From Salinicola halimionae (GTDB lineage: Bacteria; Pseudomonadota; Gammaproteobacteria; Pseudomonadales; Halomonadaceae): a DNA stretch of 64,000 nt. The notes below the pieces were generated by a model, which was not told the origin of the DNA, did not search any database, and saw nothing but the letters and a program-made list of their open reading frames with translations. A program made the translations under genes and the position numbers. The stretch spans positions 1,446,658 through 1,510,657 of the forward strand of contig NZ_PZJQ01000004.1 in the NCBI RefSeq assembly GCF_003206065.1, read 5' to 3'. Positions 10,000-20,947 of this stretch are shown here, in pieces (the first letter of the stretch is position 1; every line of letters begins with the position of its first letter).

Positions 10000-12603
10000 G
10001 TGCTTGAAGCTTACCGCCAACATGTCGAGGAGCGCGCCCTGGAAGGCGTGCCACCGAAGCCGTTGAACGCCGAAATGGCCGCCCAACTGGTCGAGCTGTT
10101 GAAGCAGCCGCCGGCCGGCGAAGAGGTGTTTCTCCTCGAACTAATTACCGATCGCGTGCCGCCGGGCGTCGATGAAGCTGCCTATGTCAAAGCGGGCTTC
10201 CTGACGGCTATCGCCAAGGGCGATGCCAGCTCTCCGCTGATCGACAAGATTCACGCGGTCAAGCTGCTGGGTACCATGCAGGGCGGCTACAATATTGCCA
10301 CACTGGTCGAGTTGCTCGATGACAGCGAGCTGGCTCAGGAAGTCGGTGAGCAGCTCAAGCACACCTTATTGATGTTTGACGCCTTTCACGACGTCGCCGA
10401 ACGCGCCAAGAATGGCAACGGCGTTGCGCAGGGCGTGCTGGAATCCTGGGCCGCAGCCGAATGGTTCATGGCCAAGCCGGCCCTGCCCGAAAAGATCAGC
10501 ATCGCGGTATTCAAGGTGCCGGGCGAAACCAATACCGACGATCTCTCTCCGGCACCGGATGCCTGGTCACGCCCAGATATCCCGCTGCACGCCAACGCCA
10601 TGCTCAAGAATCCGCGCGACGGCATCGAGCCTGAAATCGCCGGCTCCAAGGGCCCCATGACACAGATCGATGCGGTCAAGGCCAAAGGGTTTCCGGTCGC
10701 CTACGTCGGTGACGTGGTAGGCACGGGCTCTTCACGAAAGTCCGCCACCAACTCGGTACTGTGGTTCTTCGGTGACGACATTCCCCACGTGCCCAACAAG
10801 CGTGCCGGTGGCTTCTGCTTCGGCGGCAAGATCGCGCCTATCTTTTTCAACACCATGGAAGATGCCGGCGCCCTACCGATCGAGATGGACGTCGAGCAAC
10901 TGAACATGGGTGACGTCATCGACGTTTATCCCTACGAAGGCAAGGTGACTCGTCACGACAGCGACGAAGTGGTCTCCACCTTCGAACTCAAGACCCAGGT
11001 CATCCTCGATGAAGTGCGTGCTGGCGGCCGTATTCCGCTGATCATCGGTCGCGGTCTCACCGAAAAAGCGCGCAACGAACTAGGCCTGCCGGCATCGGAC
11101 ATCTTCCGCCTGCCGGAGCAGCCGGTCGATACCGGCAAAGGCTTCACCCTCGCGCAGAAGATGGTCGGCAAGGCCTGCGGTATGGATGGCGTGCGCCCTG
11201 GCATGTACTGCGAGCCGAAAATGACGACCGTTGGCTCTCAGGACACCACCGGGCCGATGACCCGCGACGAGCTCAAGGATCTGGCGTGTCTCGGCTTCCA
11301 GGCCGACCTGGTGATGCAATCATTTTGCCACACCGCCGCCTACCCCAAGCCGGTCGACGTCGAGACCCACCACACTCTTCCCGACTTCATCATGAATCGT
11401 GGCGGTGTCTCGCTGCGTCCCGGCGACGGCATCATTCACTCCTGGCTCAACCGCATGCTGCTGCCGGACACGGTCGGTACCGGCGGTGACTCGCACACCC
11501 GCTTCCCGATGGGCATCTCGTTCCCGGCCGGTTCCGGTCTGGTCGCTTTCGCCGCCGCCACCGGTGTCATGCCGCTGGACATGCCGGAATCAGTGCTGGT
11601 CCGCTTCAAGGGCGAACGTCAGCCGGGCATCACCTTGCGTGACCTGGTTCACGCGATCCCCTACTACGCGATTCAGCAGGGCCACCTGACCGTCGCCAAG
11701 TCCGGCAAGAAGAACATCTTCTCCGGCCGTATTCTGGAGATCGAGGGCCTCGAGGATCTCACCGCCGAACAGGCGTTCGAACTCTCCGACGCCTCCGCCG
11801 AGCGCAGTGCCGCCGGTTGCACCATCACGCTGGGCGAAGAACGCGTCACCGAGTATCTGAACTCCAACGTCACTCTGTTGAAGTGGATGATCAGCGCAGG
11901 CTACGGCGATCGCCGCACGCTGGAGCGCCGCATCGAAGCGATGGAGGCCTGGCTGGCGAACCCGAGCCTGATGCGCGCCGACGCCGACGCCGAATATGCC
12001 ACCATTATCGAGATCGATCTGGCCGAGATCGACCAGCCGGTACTGTGTGCACCGAACGATCCGGATGATGCCCGCCTGCTCTCCGAAGTCGCGGGTCAGA
12101 AGATCGACGAAGTCTTCATCGGCTCCTGCATGACCAACATCGGCCACTTCCGCGCCGCCGGCAAATTGCTCGAGAAGCAGCCCGCCGGCAGCCTGAAAAC
12201 GCGTCTTTGGCTTGCGCCGCCGACCAAGATGGACCAACATCAGTTGACCGAGGAAGGCTACTACGGCATCTACGGAAAAGCGGGCGCGCGCATGGAAATG
12301 CCCGGTTGTTCACTATGCATGGGCAACCAGGCCCGTGTGGCGCCGAAATCGACCGTTGTGTCCACTTCCACACGTAACTTCCCCAACCGTCTGGGCGACG
12401 GTGCCGATGTCTATCTGGCTTCGGCAGAGCTCGCGGCGATTGCAGCCGTCGAAGGCCGCCTGCCCACGGTCGAGGAATACAAAGCTACCATGGGTGAGTT
12501 CAATGCCATGGCGGGAGAAATCTACCGCTACATGAACTTCCATGAGATAGAGGATTTCCAGAAAGCGGCCGCGACGGTCATTCCGGTCGCCCTGGAAGCC
12601 TGA
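10000..12603 (+). CDS. acnB: Bifunctional aconitate hydratase 2 / 2-methylisocitrate dehydratase
   Basis: TCA-cycle aconitase B, interconverting citrate and isocitrate through cis-aconitate with a [4Fe-4S] cluster. The 867-residue length matches E. coli AcnB. The N-terminal HEAT-like domain begins [20 protein letters not shown], followed by the swivel domain ([20 protein letters not shown]) and the catalytic domains. Cluster cysteines lie in [10 protein letters not shown] and CSLCMGNQ. I start at GTG 10000 because the protein aligns there with the E. coli N-terminus and a TGAGGA ribosome site sits 8 bases upstream. An in-frame ATG at 9967 would add 11 unrelated residues. A terminator follows at 12647. 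Confidence 0.96.
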   Translation: MLEAYRQHVEERALEGVPPKPLNAEMAAQLVELLKQPPAGEEVFLLELITDRVPPGVDEAAYVKAGFLTAIAKGDASSPLIDKIHAVKLLGTMQGGYNIATLVELLDDSELAQEVGEQLKHTLLMFDAFHDVAERAKNGNGVAQGVLESWAAAEWFMAKPALPEKISIAVFKVPGETNTDDLSPAPDAWSRPDIPLHANAMLKNPRDGIEPEIAGSKGPMTQIDAVKAKGFPVAYVGDVVGTGSSRKSATNSVLWFFGDDIPHVPNKRAGGFCFGGKIAPIFFNTMEDAGALPIEMDVEQLNMGDVIDVYPYEGKVTRHDSDEVVSTFELKTQVILDEVRAGGRIPLIIGRGLTEKARNELGLPASDIFRLPEQPVDTGKGFTLAQKMVGKACGMDGVRPGMYCEPKMTTVGSQDTTGPMTRDELKDLACLGFQADLVMQSFCHTAAYPKPVDVETHHTLPDFIMNRGGVSLRPGDGIIHSWLNRMLLPDTVGTGGDSHTRFPMGISFPAGSGLVAFAAATGVMPLDMPESVLVRFKGERQPGITLRDLVHAIPYYAIQQGHLTVAKSGKKNIFSGRILEIEGLEDLTAEQAFELSDASAERSAAGCTITLGEERVTEYLNSNVTLLKWMISAGYGDRRTLERRIEAMEAWLANPSLMRADADAEYATIIEIDLAEIDQPVLCAPNDPDDARLLSEVAGQKIDEVFIGSCMTNIGHFRAAGKLLEKQPAGSLKTRLWLAPPTKMDQHQLTEEGYYGIYGKAGARMEMPGCSLCMGNQARVAPKSTVVSTSTRNFPNRLGDGADVYLASAELAAIAAVEGRLPTVEEYKATMGEFNAMAGEIYRYMNFHEIEDFQKAAATVIPVALEA

Positions 12604-12646
12604 TACGTCTCTTCCGATGCTCGCAGCTTCATGAAGAGGTTACCGA

Positions 12647-12675
12647 AACGCCCCGCCATTGCGGGGCGTTTTTTT
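12647..12675 (+). terminator. Rho-independent terminator after acnB
   Basis: Perfect hairpin AACGCCCCGC / GCGGGGCGTT with a CATT loop and a run of T residues, about 45 bases after the acnB stop. Confidence 0.9.
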
Positions 12676-12876
12676 ACGCCATGACAATCGACTTTGCCGC
12701 TACCGGATATCACCTTCATTAGAGATCGCTTGCGTCTTATCAGACCTAATCATAAAGTCTGAGCGAGTCATCAAACGCTGTTCGCCAGCGTCGAAGATCA
12801 TCGCATGGCCACTCGAAACGCTGCATTGGCCCAAGGTCACGGACGCTTATCCGGACTCATTCAAGGGAGAACCACG

Positions 12877-13470
12877 ATGAAAATCAATACCTGGCTCGCC
12901 ATACCGATGGCGCTTTCCCCATTACTGCTGATGGCGCCGACCGCGCAAGCGGCCAACGCCGATGGGCTCTACCTCGGGATCGGCGGTGGCTACGGCAAGG
13001 TACAGAGTAGCGATAGCGACGTCGGCAAATTTGCCGGCGCCGAGGGCGAGAACTATGGTGTCGACGACGACGACAGCGTTTACAAGGCTTTCGTCGGCTA
13101 CGAATATAACCCCTATTTCGCCACAGAAGCCTTCTATACCGATCTGGGCAAACCCAACCTGATCCGCGGCGGCAACGTCGTCGATCTCAAAAGCAAGGCC
13201 TACGGCCTGAGTCTGATGGGCAAACTCCCGGTTGGCGCCGGTTTCGAGTTCTTCGCCAAGGCGGGAATGGCCAAGTGGGAAACCGAAGCCCGAGGCAATC
13301 TGAGTGCCACGTCCGACCTTGACGATAACGACGGCATCGATCCAGTTTACGGCGCGGGCGTTCAGTACCGCTATCAACACCTGCTGCTACGCACCGAATA
13401 CGAACGCTACGACTTCGACAGCGATTTCAAGGTTGATACCTACACCGCCTCCGTGGGCTGGCAGTTCTGA
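12877..13470 (+). CDS. Small outer-membrane beta-barrel protein
   Basis: A 197-residue exported protein of the OmpA/OmpW-like eight-stranded barrel type. The N-terminus MKINTWLAIPMALSPLLL ends in APTAQA, a good signal peptidase I site before ANADG. The mature part alternates hydrophobic and polar residues with glycine-rich strands (LYLGIGGGYGKV, YKAFVGYEYNPYFATEAFY, YGLSLMGKLPV, GAGVQYRYQHLLLRTEYERY) and ends in VGWQF, the terminal aromatic typical of outer-membrane barrels. Acidic loops (DDDDS, DLDDNDGID) fit a halophile. Start chosen at ATG 12877 with AAGGGAGA upstream. The exact function is unknown. Transcribed alone between two terminators. Confidence 0.85.
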   Translation: MKINTWLAIPMALSPLLLMAPTAQAANADGLYLGIGGGYGKVQSSDSDVGKFAGAEGENYGVDDDDSVYKAFVGYEYNPYFATEAFYTDLGKPNLIRGGNVVDLKSKAYGLSLMGKLPVGAGFEFFAKAGMAKWETEARGNLSATSDLDDNDGIDPVYGAGVQYRYQHLLLRTEYERYDFDSDFKVDTYTASVGWQF

Positions 13471-13528
13471 CGAATCCCAGAAAATTCTTTGAGGACGTGT
13501 TCTCGCCCTTCCTTTCAGGTCATCTTCC

Positions 13529-13550
13529 GGCCGCCCATGGGCGGCCTTTT
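13529..13550 (+). terminator. Rho-independent terminator after the beta-barrel gene
   Basis: Palindromic stem GGCCGCCCATGGGCGGCC followed by TTTT, about 60 bases after the stop codon. Confidence 0.8.
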
Positions 13551-13671
13551 CGTACGTCGTCACACGGACTTGCAAAGATGACGGTTTGACGACAACACTA
13601 CAGATACATTTTCCCTCGCCGCCACCACCGCCGAGCCCTATCGATCCAGGAAGGAACGCCGCCTCGACGCT

Positions 13672-15486
13672 ATGTTAGCTCCCCGCTCGCTGATTCAAGA
13701 CATCGCCCGCCAGATCCGCGCCCATCTACGCTCGCTGGTCGCTTTCCATCTTTTCTTCACGTTGCTGGCATCGGCGGTCTGGGTGCCGCTGACGGCCAAT
13801 ACGCTGTCTGGCCTTCTTCAGCGCATCGGTCGGCCGGTACTCAGCAACAATCAGATTGCGGACGTGGCTCTTTCTCCCTGGGGCTTGATCTGGCTGCTGA
13901 CGGCAATCGTGCTCAGCTTTCTGGTGATCTTCCTGCAACAGGCCGGCATGATGCTGGTCGTCTCGAGCCAGGCTGGTAACCGCTATCGGGTAGCCATGGG
14001 GTCACTCTGGCATGTAATAAGACGCTTTCCGGCGCTGGTGGCACTGACGTCCCTGCAGGTCGGCAGCCATCTGTTACTTGCCGCACCCTTCGCCATCGGC
14101 CTGGCCCATTTGTACGGCGCCATGCTCGGCGATATCGAACCCTACATCCTGATTCATCTCAAGCCGCCGGCACTGTGGGAATTTCTGGCCGTCGCCGTCC
14201 CCCTATTTCTGGTCTTGGTGCTGCTTAGCGCCGCCCTATACTTCCGCTGGTTTCTGGCACTGCCTGCCATGATGCTGGACGGTCTGAAACCTATCGCCGC
14301 GTTGAAACGCAGCCGTGCACTGACGCAAGGACGACGTCTACGGATGGCGCTACTGGTGGTCGGCATCGCGCTGGTCGTGGCCGCCATCCCGATCGTCTTC
14401 AGCGTAGGGTTCAACACCCTTGGCGGCGTTCTGCTCGGCCACCTGCCCGAACGCAACAGCGTGCTTGTGCCCGCCATGCTGGCCTATATGGCTTTCTATA
14501 TCGTGGCCACGATCGCGCTCACCTTCCTGGGAATCGCGGCCAACAGCATGCTGGTGATCACGCTATACCATCGCGCCACCGGTCGAGCGACGGTATTTCG
14601 TCCCGCTGCCACGCCCCAGCGGACCGGGGTCATCGCCTGGGGCGCAGAAATTCTGCTGCTGGCTTTCGCGCTCGGCCAGGCGGGCTGGATATTGCACGGA
14701 TTCGAGATCAACGACCACGTCACCATCACTGCACATCGCGGCAGCTCGTTGGTCGCGCCGGAGAACACCCTGGCATCAATGAACCAGGCGATCGTCGACG
14801 GGGCGGACTATCTCGAGCTGGATGTGCGCCTGAGCGGCGATGGTCAGGTGATCGTCTCGCACGACAACAACCTGAGCCGTCTGACCGGCGTCGATCGCAA
14901 CATCAGCGACATGACGCTCGAGGAGATCGAACAGGTCGATGTGGGCTCCTACTTCGGCGACGCCTTCGTCGGCGAGCGCATTCCCACCTTCCAGCAGGTG
15001 CTCGACAATGCTCAGGACCGCATCGGCCTCTATGTCGAACTCAAGCCGGCTCCCGGCACCGCCGAGGAACTAACGCGCAAGGTCATCACGCAGTTGAAGG
15101 CCAGCCACATGAGCGAGCATGCCGTCATCGCCTCGCTTTCGCCGGATGTCATCGAAAGGGTCAAAGCGATCGAGCCAGACATGCACACCGCGCTGTTCAT
15201 GCAGTTCGTGCTGCCCGGCGCGCTCAATACCACCGATGCCGACATCATCGGTCTACGCCACACCCAGGCAACGCCGAACCTTTTACGGACGATCCACGGC
15301 ACAGGTCGGGGCGTCGCGGTGTGGACAGTCAACGGCATCGGCGACATGTCACGCTATCTCGACATGGGCGTTGACAACATCATTACCGACCGGCCCGACG
15401 CCTTGACCACCATTCTCGCGGAGCGACGCGAGATGTCGGACGGCGAACTGCTGCTGGTCAAACTGCGCAACTGGCTTCGTACCTGA
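13672..15486 (+). CDS. Membrane-anchored glycerophosphodiester phosphodiesterase
   Basis: Predicted to hydrolyse glycerophosphodiesters to glycerol 3-phosphate and an alcohol. The 604-residue protein has two parts. Residues 1-345 form a membrane domain with about seven or eight hydrophobic segments (for example LIWLLTAIVLSFLVIFL and FLAVAVPLFLVLVLLSAALY). Residues about 350-600 form a GDPD TIM barrel. Catalytic motifs are HRGSSLVAPENT (general-base histidine near 355, glutamate near 364), LELDVRLSGDG and VSHDNNLSRLTG; YVELKP supplies another metal ligand. The arrangement matches the family of GDPD proteins with an N-terminal membrane domain. A GGAAGG motif is 17 bases before the ATG, so the start is moderately sure. 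Its product would feed GlpD, encoded elsewhere in the window. Confidence 0.9.
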   Translation: MLAPRSLIQDIARQIRAHLRSLVAFHLFFTLLASAVWVPLTANTLSGLLQRIGRPVLSNNQIADVALSPWGLIWLLTAIVLSFLVIFLQQAGMMLVVSSQAGNRYRVAMGSLWHVIRRFPALVALTSLQVGSHLLLAAPFAIGLAHLYGAMLGDIEPYILIHLKPPALWEFLAVAVPLFLVLVLLSAALYFRWFLALPAMMLDGLKPIAALKRSRALTQGRRLRMALLVVGIALVVAAIPIVFSVGFNTLGGVLLGHLPERNSVLVPAMLAYMAFYIVATIALTFLGIAANSMLVITLYHRATGRATVFRPAATPQRTGVIAWGAEILLLAFALGQAGWILHGFEINDHVTITAHRGSSLVAPENTLASMNQAIVDGADYLELDVRLSGDGQVIVSHDNNLSRLTGVDRNISDMTLEEIEQVDVGSYFGDAFVGERIPTFQQVLDNAQDRIGLYVELKPAPGTAEELTRKVITQLKASHMSEHAVIASLSPDVIERVKAIEPDMHTALFMQFVLPGALNTTDADIIGLRHTQATPNLLRTIHGTGRGVAVWTVNGIGDMSRYLDMGVDNIITDRPDALTTILAERREMSDGELLLVKLRNWLRT

Positions 15487-15520
15487 GTTATCGGCGTCAT
15501 CGAAATATCGACCCAACAGA

Positions 15521-15556
15521 AAAAGAAAAGCCAGCGCGAGTGTATCGCGCCGGCTC
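15521..15556 (-). terminator. Rho-independent terminator after ppsA
   Basis: On the minus strand AGCCGGCGCGA pairs with TCGCGCTGGCT around a short loop and is followed by TTTTCTTTTTC. It lies just beyond the ppsA stop. Confidence 0.75.
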
Positions 15557-15578
15557 GGCGGAGAAGCCGATCGACGAA

Positions 15579-17957
15579 TCAGCCCAGTGTTTCGCCCGCC
15601 AGCATGAACCATGTTTCGAGCACCGCGTCCGGGTTCAATGAAACGGAATCAATCCCTTGCTCCATCAGCCACTTCGCCAGTTCTGGATGGTCAGACGGAC
15701 CCTGACCGCAGATGCCCACGTACTTGCCCTGCGCCTTACAGGCCTGAATCGCCATCGACAGGAGCTTCTTGACGGCCGGATCCCGCTCGTCGAATAGATG
15801 CGCGATGATGGCTGAATCGCGATCCAGTCCCAGCGTCAATTGGGTCAGATCGTTGGAGCCGATGGAGAAGCCGTCGAAATACTCGAGAAACTCATCCGCC
15901 AACAGCGCGTTTGAGGGCAGCTCGCACATCATGATGATCTTCAGCCCCTCCTCGCCCCGCTTCAGCCCGTTGGCCTCGAGCAGGTCGACGACCGCCTTGC
16001 CCTCGGCGGGCGTGCGCACGAACGGCACCATGATCTCGACGTTGTTCAGCCCCATCTCGTCGCGAACGCGCTTCAACGCCCGGCACTCCAGCTCGAAACA
16101 GGCCCGGAAGTCATCCGAGATATAGCGTGACGCGCCGCGGAAACCCAGCATCGGATTTTCTTCGCCCGGCTCGTAAAGCTTGCCTCCGATGAGATTCTCG
16201 TATTCGTTGGATTTGAAGTCGGACAGCCGCACGATCACACGCTTGGGATAGAACGCCGCCGCCAGCGTCGAAATCCCCTCGACGAGCCGATCGACATAGA
16301 AGCTGACCGGATCGGCATATCCCGCGATCCGCAAGTCGATGGTCTGTTGCAGATCGCTGGAAAGCTTGTCGTAATCCATCAGCGCACGGGGGTGAACGCC
16401 GATCATGCGATTGATGATGAATTCGAGCCGCGCCAGCCCGATACCTTCATTGGGCAGCCCCGCGAAAGCGAAAGCCCGGTCCGGGTTGCCCACGTTCATC
16501 ATGATCTTGAACGGAATGTCCGGCATGCCATCGACGCTGGTGGTCTGACAATCGTACTCGAGCTTGCCTTGATAGACGTGGCCGGCATCGCCCTCGGCGC
16601 ACGACACCGTCACTTCGACGTCGTCTTGCAACAGCTCGGTGGCATCGCCACAGCCGACCACTGCCGGAATACCAAGCTCGCGGGCAATGATCGCCGCGTG
16701 ACAGGTGCGTCCACCACGATTGGTGACAATAGCGGACGCGCGCTTCATGATCGGCTCCCAGTCGGGATCGGTCATGTCGGTCACCAGCACGTCGCCAGGC
16801 TGCACCTTATGCATCTCTTCCGGCGATCCCACCAGCTTGACCTTGCCCTGGCCAATGCGTTGACCGATGGCACGGCCCTCGACCAGCACACGGCTTTTGC
16901 TCTTGAGCGTGAAACGTTCCAGCGTGCCAACTTGCTGATTGGATACCACCGTTTCCGGGCGCGCCTGGACGATGTAAAGCTTGCCGTCGTCGCCGTCCCG
17001 AGCCCATTCGATGTCCATCGCACGGCCGTAGTGCTGTTCGATGGTCACGGCCTGGCGCGCCAGCTCCATGACATCGTCATCGCTCAGGCAGAAACGCTGC
17101 CGATCCGCATGCGCAACGTCAACGGTCTTGACCGATCGTCCCGCGGCCGTATCGTCCGTATAGACCATCTTGAGCCGCTTGGAGCCCAACGTGCGACGCA
17201 GCACGGCCGGCCTGCCGGCGGCAAGCGTCTGCTTGTGAACGTAGAACTCGTCAGGGTTGACCGCGCCCTGAACCACCGTTTCGCCCAGACCCCAGGCGCC
17301 AGTGACGAACACCGCGTCGCGATAGCCGGACTCGGTATCGAGCGTGAACATCACCCCCGCTGCCGCCGTCTCTGAACGCACCATCTTCTGGATTCCAGCC
17401 GACAATGCGACGTTCTCGTGGGCATAGCCGCGGTGCACCCGATAGGAGATGGCACGATCATTGAACAGTGAAGCGAAGACCTCGTGGACCGCGCGTTTGA
17501 CGTTGTCGAAGCCATCGATATTGAGGAAGGTTTCCTGCTGACCGGCGAACGAAGCGTCAGGCAGATCTTCGGCGGTCGCCGACGACCGCACCGCCACCTT
17601 GAGATTGGGGTGCTTGGCTTGCAGCGTCTGGTAGGCGTCAGCCAACGCGCGTTCAAAGGCAGGCGGCAATGGGGTATCGATCACCCATTGACGGACTTTC
17701 TCGCCCACCTTGGCCAACATTTCGGTATCGTCGACGTCGAGACGGGAAAGCTCGGCGTTGATTCGGTCGTTCAACCCATCATGGGCGAGAAACTCACGAT
17801 AGGCATGGGCCGTGGTGGCAAAGCCGCCCGGCACAGTGACGCCAGCATCCGCCAGGTTGGAAATCATCTCCCCGAGTGAGGCGTTCTTGCCACCGACGCG
17901 TTCGACGTCGGACATTCCCAGTTGCTCGAAAGTGATAATGAAAGGTTCCAAAGTCAT
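15579..17957 (-). CDS. ppsA: Phosphoenolpyruvate synthase
   Basis: Converts pyruvate plus ATP into PEP, AMP and phosphate for gluconeogenesis. The 792 residues match E. coli PpsA. The ATP-grasp domain begins [19 protein letters not shown]. The swivelling phosphohistidine domain carries [17 protein letters not shown], with the catalytic histidine near 420 and the regulatory threonine near 418, the residue that PpsR phosphorylates in E. coli. The C-terminal PEP/pyruvate barrel includes [12 protein letters not shown] and [19 protein letters not shown]. An AGGAG lies directly before the ATG, closer than usual. It is divergent from ppsR, a classic pairing. Confidence 0.97.
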   Translation of the reverse strand: MTLEPFIITFEQLGMSDVERVGGKNASLGEMISNLADAGVTVPGGFATTAHAYREFLAHDGLNDRINAELSRLDVDDTEMLAKVGEKVRQWVIDTPLPPAFERALADAYQTLQAKHPNLKVAVRSSATAEDLPDASFAGQQETFLNIDGFDNVKRAVHEVFASLFNDRAISYRVHRGYAHENVALSAGIQKMVRSETAAAGVMFTLDTESGYRDAVFVTGAWGLGETVVQGAVNPDEFYVHKQTLAAGRPAVLRRTLGSKRLKMVYTDDTAAGRSVKTVDVAHADRQRFCLSDDDVMELARQAVTIEQHYGRAMDIEWARDGDDGKLYIVQARPETVVSNQQVGTLERFTLKSKSRVLVEGRAIGQRIGQGKVKLVGSPEEMHKVQPGDVLVTDMTDPDWEPIMKRASAIVTNRGGRTCHAAIIARELGIPAVVGCGDATELLQDDVEVTVSCAEGDAGHVYQGKLEYDCQTTSVDGMPDIPFKIMMNVGNPDRAFAFAGLPNEGIGLARLEFIINRMIGVHPRALMDYDKLSSDLQQTIDLRIAGYADPVSFYVDRLVEGISTLAAAFYPKRVIVRLSDFKSNEYENLIGGKLYEPGEENPMLGFRGASRYISDDFRACFELECRALKRVRDEMGLNNVEIMVPFVRTPAEGKAVVDLLEANGLKRGEEGLKIIMMCELPSNALLADEFLEYFDGFSIGSNDLTQLTLGLDRDSAIIAHLFDERDPAVKKLLSMAIQACKAQGKYVGICGQGPSDHPELAKWLMEQGIDSVSLNPDAVLETWFMLAGETLG

Positions 17958-18227
17958 CTCCTGGTCATCTCAACTGGCCGCTGCTCATCGCTGTTCACTG
18001 AACAAGGCTCATTAAACATGGCGCATTCCGCTGCACCTTGATGGAGCCAGAAGCTAACAGGCGACCATGGGCTTAGCCAGAAGTTTAAGGGCGTAGAGTT
18101 TGGAGTATTTCTACAGGAATCGGGAGATTTCGAAGTTTTCTGTAGTCGCCGTCGCTCGACGGCAACGAGTTGCCCACGTGGGGATTTTCAGCCGACAATG
18201 GGAAACCGACACATTTGGACGAACGCC

Positions 18228-19061
18228 ATGCCCCGCACCGCTTTCTTCATTTCCGACGGCACCGGTATTACGGCGGAAACTCTCGGCCGCAGCCTGCTTT
18301 CGCAGTTCGAAAACACCGAATTCATCCAGGTCACCAAGCCCTACATCGACACGCTCGACAAGGCGCGCTCGCTGGTCGGCATCATCGAAGCGACCGCCGA
18401 ACGCGACGGCATTCGTCCAATCGTCATCGATACCATTGTCGATCAGGCGATCCGCAACATCGTTGCCGAGGCATCGGCGTTCAAGGTCGACATTTTTTCT
18501 ACCTTTCTCGCACCGCTGGAGGAAGAACTGGAAACGCACTCCACCTATACCGTCGGCCGTACCCACGCGATCGGTCGTGACGACGTCTATATGCATCGGA
18601 TCGAGGCGGTCAACTTCGCTCTCGATAACGACGATGGGGCGAGGACGCATCAGTACCAGGAGGCGGATGTCATCCTGATCGGTGTCTCCCGTTGCGGCAA
18701 GACGCCGACCTCGCTCTATCTGGCGCTGCAGTTCGGCATTCGAGCAGCTAACTATCCGCTGACCGAGGATGATCTGGACGAAAACGGAATTCTCAATCTG
18801 CCGCCATCGTTGGCTCAATACCGCCACAAGCTGTTCGGGCTGACCATCGACGCTCGCCGGCTAGCGGCCATTCGCACCGAGCGCCGGCCCGACAGTCGCT
18901 ACTGCTCGATGGACCAATGTATGCAGGAAATCGGGCAGGCCGAAGCGCTCTACCGCCGACACCATATTTCCTATATCGACACGACTCGCTTCTCGATCGA
19001 GGAGATCTCCACCCGGATGATCAACGAATCTGGACTGCAAAGACGCTTCAGCCCGCGTTGA
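18228..19061 (+). CDS. ppsR: PEP synthase regulatory protein (kinase/pyrophosphorylase)
   Basis: DUF299 bifunctional enzyme. It inactivates PEP synthase by ADP-dependent phosphorylation of a threonine next to the catalytic histidine and reactivates it by phosphate-dependent dephosphorylation. The 277 residues carry the N-terminal [15 protein letters not shown] and the P-loop [15 protein letters not shown], followed by [10 protein letters not shown]. The frame is open ten codons upstream to another ATG (18198); I prefer 18228 because family members begin just before F(F/Y)ISDG. Divergent orientation beside ppsA supports the assignment. Confidence 0.95.
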   Translation: MPRTAFFISDGTGITAETLGRSLLSQFENTEFIQVTKPYIDTLDKARSLVGIIEATAERDGIRPIVIDTIVDQAIRNIVAEASAFKVDIFSTFLAPLEEELETHSTYTVGRTHAIGRDDVYMHRIEAVNFALDNDDGARTHQYQEADVILIGVSRCGKTPTSLYLALQFGIRAANYPLTEDDLDENGILNLPPSLAQYRHKLFGLTIDARRLAAIRTERRPDSRYCSMDQCMQEIGQAEALYRRHHISYIDTTRFSIEEISTRMINESGLQRRFSPR

Positions 19062-19072
19062 GCGGGCTGAAG
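19046..19072. other. Hairpin overlapping the ppsR stop codon
   Basis: CTTCAGCCCGC and GCGGGCTGAAG form an 11-bp perfect stem whose loop covers part of the TGA. No T-run follows on either strand, so it is not a standard terminator, though it could slow transcription or protect the mRNA end. Confidence 0.5.
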
Positions 19073-19146
19073 GAGAAACTTCATCATGACTGACTGCACC
19101 ACCTAACGCGGCGCTATCGAGCGACACATCACAAGCCCATCGTCAG

Positions 19147-19719
19147 TCATAAGCCCTTAGGAGCGAAGATCCCCGGCGCGTTGCGCCAGTAACCCTTGTA
19201 GTCCATGCCGAAGCCAAACACGTAGCGGTCCACCACTTCCAGTCCACAGTAGTCGGCCTTGAGGTCCGGCGTGGTCTTGCGATCGTGACGTTTATCGACC
19301 AGTACCGCCGTCGAGATGCTGGCAGCGCCAGCCTGCCGGCAGTAGTCGAGTATTGCCGCGAGCGTCGCCCCTTCATCGAGGATGTCATCGACGATGACCA
19401 CGTGACGACCGGCCATGGGTACCTCCGGCGAAACGCGCCAGAATAGCTCGCCCCCCCGTATGCCGCCCCGATATCGCGTGGCATGAAGATAATCGACCTC
19501 CAGAGGAAAGCCGAGCCGAGTCAGAAGATGGCCTGTGGTAATCAGTCCGCCATTCATGACGCAGTAGAAGACCGGAAGTTTTTCGCCTAATTCCCGGGTA
19601 ATGTCGGCAGCCATGCGATCCAGCGCCTGCTCGACCTGAGCCTGATCGATCAAGCAGTCCGCATTATCCATCACATCCTGCATCGAACTCAGAGCATCAA
19701 TCGGAGGAGAGTGAGTCAT
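19147..19719 (-). CDS. hpt: Hypoxanthine-guanine phosphoribosyltransferase
   Basis: Purine salvage enzyme joining hypoxanthine or guanine to PRPP. The 190 residues contain the PRPP-binding signature HVVIVDDILDEGATL, the loop CVMNGGLITTGHLLTRL, and the purine-binding tail YCGLEVVDRYVFGFGMDYKG. Weak ribosome site before the ATG. Downstream of nagZ on the same strand (78 bp gap). Gpt and Apt are encoded about 13 kb away, so purine salvage is well covered. Substrate preference between hypoxanthine and guanine cannot be fixed from sequence. Confidence 0.92.
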   Translation of the reverse strand: MTHSPPIDALSSMQDVMDNADCLIDQAQVEQALDRMAADITRELGEKLPVFYCVMNGGLITTGHLLTRLGFPLEVDYLHATRYRGGIRGGELFWRVSPEVPMAGRHVVIVDDILDEGATLAAILDYCRQAGAASISTAVLVDKRHDRKTTPDLKADYCGLEVVDRYVFGFGMDYKGYWRNAPGIFAPKGL

Positions 19720-19796
19720 TATTTACCATTCACCATGAAAAGCGCGGCGGCGACCCATACGCCGCCACCGTGAAAAATATCGGCATTCGCCCTGGG

Positions 19797-20813
19797 TCAC
19801 TCGGATTCGTTGAGCGCTTTGAGACGGGCGTGGGTCCGCCGCCAGCGGGAGATGGCCGCCAGTGACTCCAGGCTGGGTCGGGCACGGGCATACCGCAGCT
19901 TGGCAATGCGCTGGGCCTGACGCCCTTCGCAGGCGGCCACGACTTCGCGAGCATCAGCGGGCGCATTGCAGATCACCGCCATGTCGCAACCGGCGCTCCA
20001 GGCCGCCTCGGCACGCTCTCCGGGAGCGCCTGCGGCGTGCGCCGCCGCCATCGTCAAGTCATCCGAAAAGATGGCGCCTTTGAACCCCAGCTCTTCACGC
20101 AACATGCCTAGCCAACTGGGGGAAAAGCCTGCGGGCCGATCATCGAAGGCAGAATAGATGACATGCGCCGGCATGATCCCGTCGAGCTTGCCGGCCAGCC
20201 TGGCGAAGGGGATAAGGTCGTGCTCTCGCAGCGCCGCCAGCGGCCGCGGGTCTTCGGCGACCTTGAAGTGGGAATCCTGACGGGCCCCACCGTGGCCGGG
20301 AAAATGCTTGCCGATCGCTACCAGGCCCGACTCATGCAATCCATCGACAAAAGCGCCGGCCAGCGTACTCACCACTTCGGGGTCCGGTGAGAAGCTGCGC
20401 GACCCGATAGCCGGGGACTGGTCGTCGTCGAGGTCGAGGACCGGGGCAAAGGTGAGATCGAACCCGCAGGCTGCCATCTCCATTCCCAGCAGCCACCCCG
20501 TGTCCTGCGTCAGCGTCAGCGCCGCTTCGGGAGAATCGGCGAACAGGCGGCCCAGCATCGCCATGGGCGGTATCTGCGTCACGCCATTCTTCAAGCGCTG
20601 TACCCGTCCACCCTCCTGATCGATGGCCACCAGAATATCGGGGCGACATTCTCGAATCTGGCTGATCAGCGCCTGCGTCGTGGCCACGTCCGGTGTATTC
20701 CTGGCAAACAGCAGCACGCCACCGACCTCCGCACGCGAGATCAATTGCCGCTCTTCGTCACGTAGCTGAGTGCCTTCGACATCCAGCATGACCGGACCGA
20801 GAGGTTGAGTCAT
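19797..20813 (-). CDS. nagZ: Beta-N-acetylhexosaminidase (peptidoglycan recycling)
   Basis: Cytosolic family 3 glycosidase that removes N-acetylglucosamine from anhydromuropeptides during cell-wall recycling. The 338-residue protein has AIDQEGGRVQRLKNG near the N-terminus and GKHFPGHGGARQDSH, carrying the family's catalytic histidine on a mobile loop. FKGAIFSDDLTMAAA contains the nucleophile aspartate. I start at ATG 20813 (MTQPLGPVMLDVEG); the frame extends 29 codons upstream without family resemblance. It lies between psrA and hpt on one strand, the order psrA-nagZ being as in Pseudomonas. Confidence 0.95.
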   Translation of the reverse strand: MTQPLGPVMLDVEGTQLRDEERQLISRAEVGGVLLFARNTPDVATTQALISQIRECRPDILVAIDQEGGRVQRLKNGVTQIPPMAMLGRLFADSPEAALTLTQDTGWLLGMEMAACGFDLTFAPVLDLDDDQSPAIGSRSFSPDPEVVSTLAGAFVDGLHESGLVAIGKHFPGHGGARQDSHFKVAEDPRPLAALREHDLIPFARLAGKLDGIMPAHVIYSAFDDRPAGFSPSWLGMLREELGFKGAIFSDDLTMAAAHAAGAPGERAEAAWSAGCDMAVICNAPADAREVVAACEGRQAQRIAKLRYARARPSLESLAAISRWRRTHARLKALNESE

Positions 20814-20947
20814 AGCAAACACCTGAGACCATTGAGCGACCGATTCTAGACGACACCGCGGGAGCATGACAGAGGCAGGGTGACGCAACCTATCGCCCAC
20901 CCTATCGCCTCACCCCCAGCTCATCACCCTATCGCACACCTGGCGCG

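Noticed and set aside
16347-17375. A 342-codon frame opposite ppsA.
   Set aside because: Antisense shadow of a well-identified gene; histidine- and arginine-rich sequence typical of reverse-frame artefacts.
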